NCBI GenBank assembly: GCA_023420795.1
Contig: JAEZVM010000416.1
Coordinates: 1 to 7,945, forward strand
DNA length: 7,945 nucleotides
Origin: Pseudomonadota bacterium
Lineage (GTDB): Bacteria; Pseudomonadota; Gammaproteobacteria; Burkholderiales; Burkholderiaceae_D
Reading direction: 5' to 3'
Positions 6,425 through 7,945 of the stretch are shown here, in pieces (the first letter of the stretch is position 1; the number at the start of each line of letters is the position of its first letter). Under the pieces are notes generated by a model. The model ran no database searches. It had not been told where the DNA came from and was given only the letters and a program-made list of their open reading frames with translations. Both the position numbers and the translations under genes were made by a program.

Positions 6425-6889
6425 ATGGCGATGCAGCCGCTCCTCCTCCGATGCCTCTTCGGTATAGCGGCTCAACAGCAACTCCATCAGCGCCGCACGC
6501 TGGCGCTCATTCAGCAGTTCACGCTCGGCCAGCAACTGTTCGATCACGCGGCGCTGCTGTGCATCCTGCAACGAGGCAATCCTCGCCTGCTCCCTGTCGA
6601 TTGCGGCGCGGTCCGGCGTAGCGGAGAAGATCTGCCGCACCAGCGTTTCCCGGTGCGCGCGTATGTCGCGCCAGTTAGCGGCCAGATCCGACAGAAAACC
6701 GCTTTCGATTTCCTGCCAGCGCCGGCGCTGCTCTTCCGTCAGCTGCAGGTAGTCCGGCAGGCTGATCTGCTTCTCCGCAACTGTCACTTCCGGTGCCGCG
6801 TGCGTCTGGCTATACACGATGGCGGCGACAATGCCGAGGTTGAGCGACAGCGAAATAGCGAGCAGCCACTTCCATACAGGGCGATTCAT
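6422..6889 (-). CDS. Membrane-anchored periplasmic sensor, LTxxQ / Metal_resist (CnrX/ZraP/Spy-like)
   Basis: A 155-residue protein, third gene of the sigma operon. The start is ATG 6889, which overlaps the anti-sigma stop as ATGA and has AAAGGA 6 bases upstream; an upstream ATG at 6931 would lie inside the anti-sigma gene and is rejected. Residues 5-27 are a hydrophobic anchor or uncleaved signal. The rest is a highly charged helical hairpin with LTEEQ (50-54), a long acidic and basic helix, a TPDRAAID turn (91-98) and the LNERQRAAL repeat (126-134), as in LTxxQ periplasmic proteins and the heavy-metal-resistance family. Members such as CnrX sense metal for an ECF/anti-sigma pair. Here the only histidines are H30, H79, H153 and H155, so a CnrX-like metal site is not evident and the signal is unknown. 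The stop lies in the TTA bordering the repeat. Confidence 0.85.
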   Translation of the reverse strand: MNRPVWKWLLAISLSLNLGIVAAIVYSQTHAAPEVTVAEKQISLPDYLQLTEEQRRRWQEIESGFLSDLAANWRDIRAHRETLVRQIFSATPDRAAIDREQARIASLQDAQQRRVIEQLLAERELLNERQRAALMELLLSRYTEEASEEERLHRH

Positions 6890-7338
6890 TGCAGTCCTTT
6901 CGATACACGGCACAGTTCGGCTGCGGCACACAATCCGCCGGGCGGCACGGGGTCGAACACCCGCACGATGGCGGCAGGCTGAGCAGTCAGAACGGTGCCG
7001 CCGATCAGCATGCCGCCCAGCCAGACGCCGGAAGCGATCGATGCGGCGACCGCGAGCCCGCCCATCAGTCCACCGATGTTCCAGCCGGGCCGGAAAGACC
7101 GCGCGGTGCGACGCCGCGCCTCATCGGCGCGTATCTGGTCCTGCAGCCGCGCCGCCATGTCGAATCTCAGTACGGGCGAAGGCAGGTCGCGTAACTGCTT
7201 TTGCAGCGTCGTCATTTCATCGAGCCGTCCATGGCACAGCGGGCAGGCATGCAGGTGGGCATCGAACCAGCTGCGTTCATCGGGTTCCATCGCGTCATCG
7301 AGATAGGCGGATACTTCCAGGTTGCGTGGACAGTTCAT
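6886..7338 (-). CDS. Zinc-binding (ZAS) membrane anti-sigma factor
   Basis: A 150-residue inner-membrane protein predicted to hold the adjacent ECF sigma factor inactive. The cytoplasmic N-terminus carries the zinc anti-sigma signature: C3, then 24 residues, H28-x3-C32-x2-C35 (HLHACPLC). A linker helix (about 40-80) leads to one Gly/Ala-rich membrane segment at about 87-117 and a short periplasmic tail ending in VPPGGLCAAAELC. The tail has two cysteines, C137 and C143, in the oxidising compartment. The ATG at 7338 overlaps the sigma stop as ATGA, with GGAGA 7 bases upstream, and the stop overlaps the sensor start in the same way, so all three products should be made in a coupled ratio. By family knowledge the N-terminus binds between sigma regions 2 and 4; release may follow sensor signalling or proteolysis, which the sequence does not show. 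Confidence 0.9.
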   Translation of the reverse strand: MNCPRNLEVSAYLDDAMEPDERSWFDAHLHACPLCHGRLDEMTTLQKQLRDLPSPVLRFDMAARLQDQIRADEARRRTARSFRPGWNIGGLMGGLAVAASIASGVWLGGMLIGGTVLTAQPAAIVRVFDPVPPGGLCAAAELCRVSKGLQ

Positions 7339-7901
7339 GGCGATTTCTCCATTGCGGACTGCATCTTCTCCAGCAGGGCCGCGCGGGCGCGGGCAAGGCG
7401 CGACTTGACCGTGCCGGGATTCAGCTCCAGCACAAGTGCGATTTCATCGTAGGACATCTCTTCAATCTCCCGCAGCAGCAGTATTTCGCGATGATCGGGC
7501 GGCAGGCGCTCCAGCGCCGACTCCAGCAGGCGATAGCGTTGCGCTGTTTCCAGAGCCGCATCCGGTGCGGCGGTGGTATCGGGCAGTTCCGCATCCTCTT
7601 CCAGCTCGACGAACTCGACCCGCCTGTCGCGCCGCATCCTGTCGAAAGCCACATTGCGCGCGATGCGGAACAGCCAGGTCCGAAACAGCGCCTCCGGTCG
7701 CCAGTGCGCGATGTGCTGGTAGGCGCGCAGAAAGGTGTCCTGCGTCAGGTCCAGCGCATCATCGGGCGAGCGTGTCAGTCGCAGCAGGAAGCGGTAGATG
7801 CGGTCCTGATAGCGCGCCACCAGCTCCGAAAACGCCTTGCCGTCGCCGCGCTGGGCGAGTTTTACGCAATCGTCGTCATTGAGATGGGCAAGGTTTCGCA
7901 T
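7335..7901 (-). CDS. ECF-family (group 4) RNA polymerase sigma factor
   Basis: A 188-residue sigma factor with only regions 2 and 4. Region 2 (about 20-91) contains AFSELVARYQDRIYRFLLR, the core-binding DALDLTQDTFLRAYQHI and the -10-recognising FRTWLFRIARNVAFDRMRR. An acidic linker (95-118) follows. Region 4 (about 121-180) contains ALERLPPDHREILLLREIEEMSYDEIA as separate segments, and the helix-turn-helix ending NPGTVKSRLARARAAL that reads the -35 box. ATG 7901 is the only reasonable start: the next in-frame candidate, a GTG at codon 28, lies inside region 2. It heads an operon with its ZAS anti-sigma and a periplasmic sensor. That layout recalls metal and envelope-stress systems such as cnrYXH, although the gene order differs. 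A matching promoter upstream points to autoregulation. Confidence 0.95.
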   Translation of the reverse strand: MRNLAHLNDDDCVKLAQRGDGKAFSELVARYQDRIYRFLLRLTRSPDDALDLTQDTFLRAYQHIAHWRPEALFRTWLFRIARNVAFDRMRRDRRVEFVELEEDAELPDTTAAPDAALETAQRYRLLESALERLPPDHREILLLREIEEMSYDEIALVLELNPGTVKSRLARARAALLEKMQSAMEKSP

Positions 7902-7913
7902 TTCGATACCCAG

Positions 7914-7940
7914 TTAACGAACGGGTGCGAAAAATGTTCC
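7914..7940 (-). promoter_or_regulatory. ECF sigma-type autoregulatory promoter of the sigma operon
   Basis: On the minus strand, GGAAC (7940-7936) is followed after exactly 16 bases by CGTTAA (7919-7914). The -35 end, GGAACATTTTTC, is identical over 12 bases to the promoter at 6183-6209. The -10 box is only 12 bases before the ATG at 7901, so a message from this promoter would be nearly leaderless. No strong Shine-Dalgarno sequence is present (CTGGG at about 7913-7909). Confidence 0.72.
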
Positions 7941-7945
7941 GATGT

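Noticed and set aside
6203..6982. A 259-codon plus-strand frame across the repeat and the sensor gene
   Set aside because: It is antisense to the sensor and the anti-sigma 3' end, both supported by motifs, ribosome sites and start-stop overlaps.
1..7945. CRISPR array, tRNA, rRNA, prophage or conjugative genes
   Set aside because: No regularly spaced direct repeats, tRNA-like cloverleaf or rRNA sequence, and no integrase, transposase or phage protein were seen on either strand.

Overview
The window looks like a chromosomal stretch of a GC-rich betaproteobacterium. The gene order polA / LOG-family protein / DUF2782 protein / type II homoserine kinase ThrB / BPSS1780-type membrane protein is one I associate with Burkholderiales, and the protein sequences suggest an Oxalobacteraceae-like member (Herminiimonas, Janthinobacterium or Collimonas type). 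The taxon is an inference from memory, not from a search.

Layout. (1) Bases 1-2524, minus strand: the first 841 codons of polA, cut by the left edge just before the last polymerase motif. (2) Bases 2546-3262, plus strand: a LOG-family nucleotide phosphoribohydrolase, head to head with polA with only 21 bases between the start codons. (3) Bases 3354-5583, plus strand: a probable operon of a small exported DUF2782 protein, thrB, and a six-helix BPSS1780-family membrane protein. (4) Bases 5638-6123, minus strand: a small exported protein with a histidine-rich mature N-terminus, convergent with the previous operon. (5) Bases 6219-6424: a roughly 200-bp MITE-like repeat with imperfect terminal inverted repeats, flanked by TTA on both sides. 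(6) Bases 6422-7901, minus strand: three genes joined by two 4-base ATGA overlaps, encoding an ECF sigma factor, a zinc-binding (ZAS) membrane anti-sigma factor, and a membrane-anchored periplasmic LTxxQ / heavy-metal-sensor-like protein.

The most interesting part is the right third. The sequence upstream of the sigma gene (7914-7940) and that upstream of the small periplasmic protein (6183-6209) share an ECF-type promoter, GGAAC-N16-CGTT, with 12 identical bases at the -35 end, TTCGTT at the -10 end and identical spacing. This predicts a self-contained envelope-stress or metal-response circuit. The periplasmic sensor and the membrane anti-sigma would control the sigma factor, which would activate its own operon and the neighbouring secreted His-rich protein. 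The repeat sits exactly between the operon and this candidate target gene. The left two thirds are ordinary housekeeping genes.
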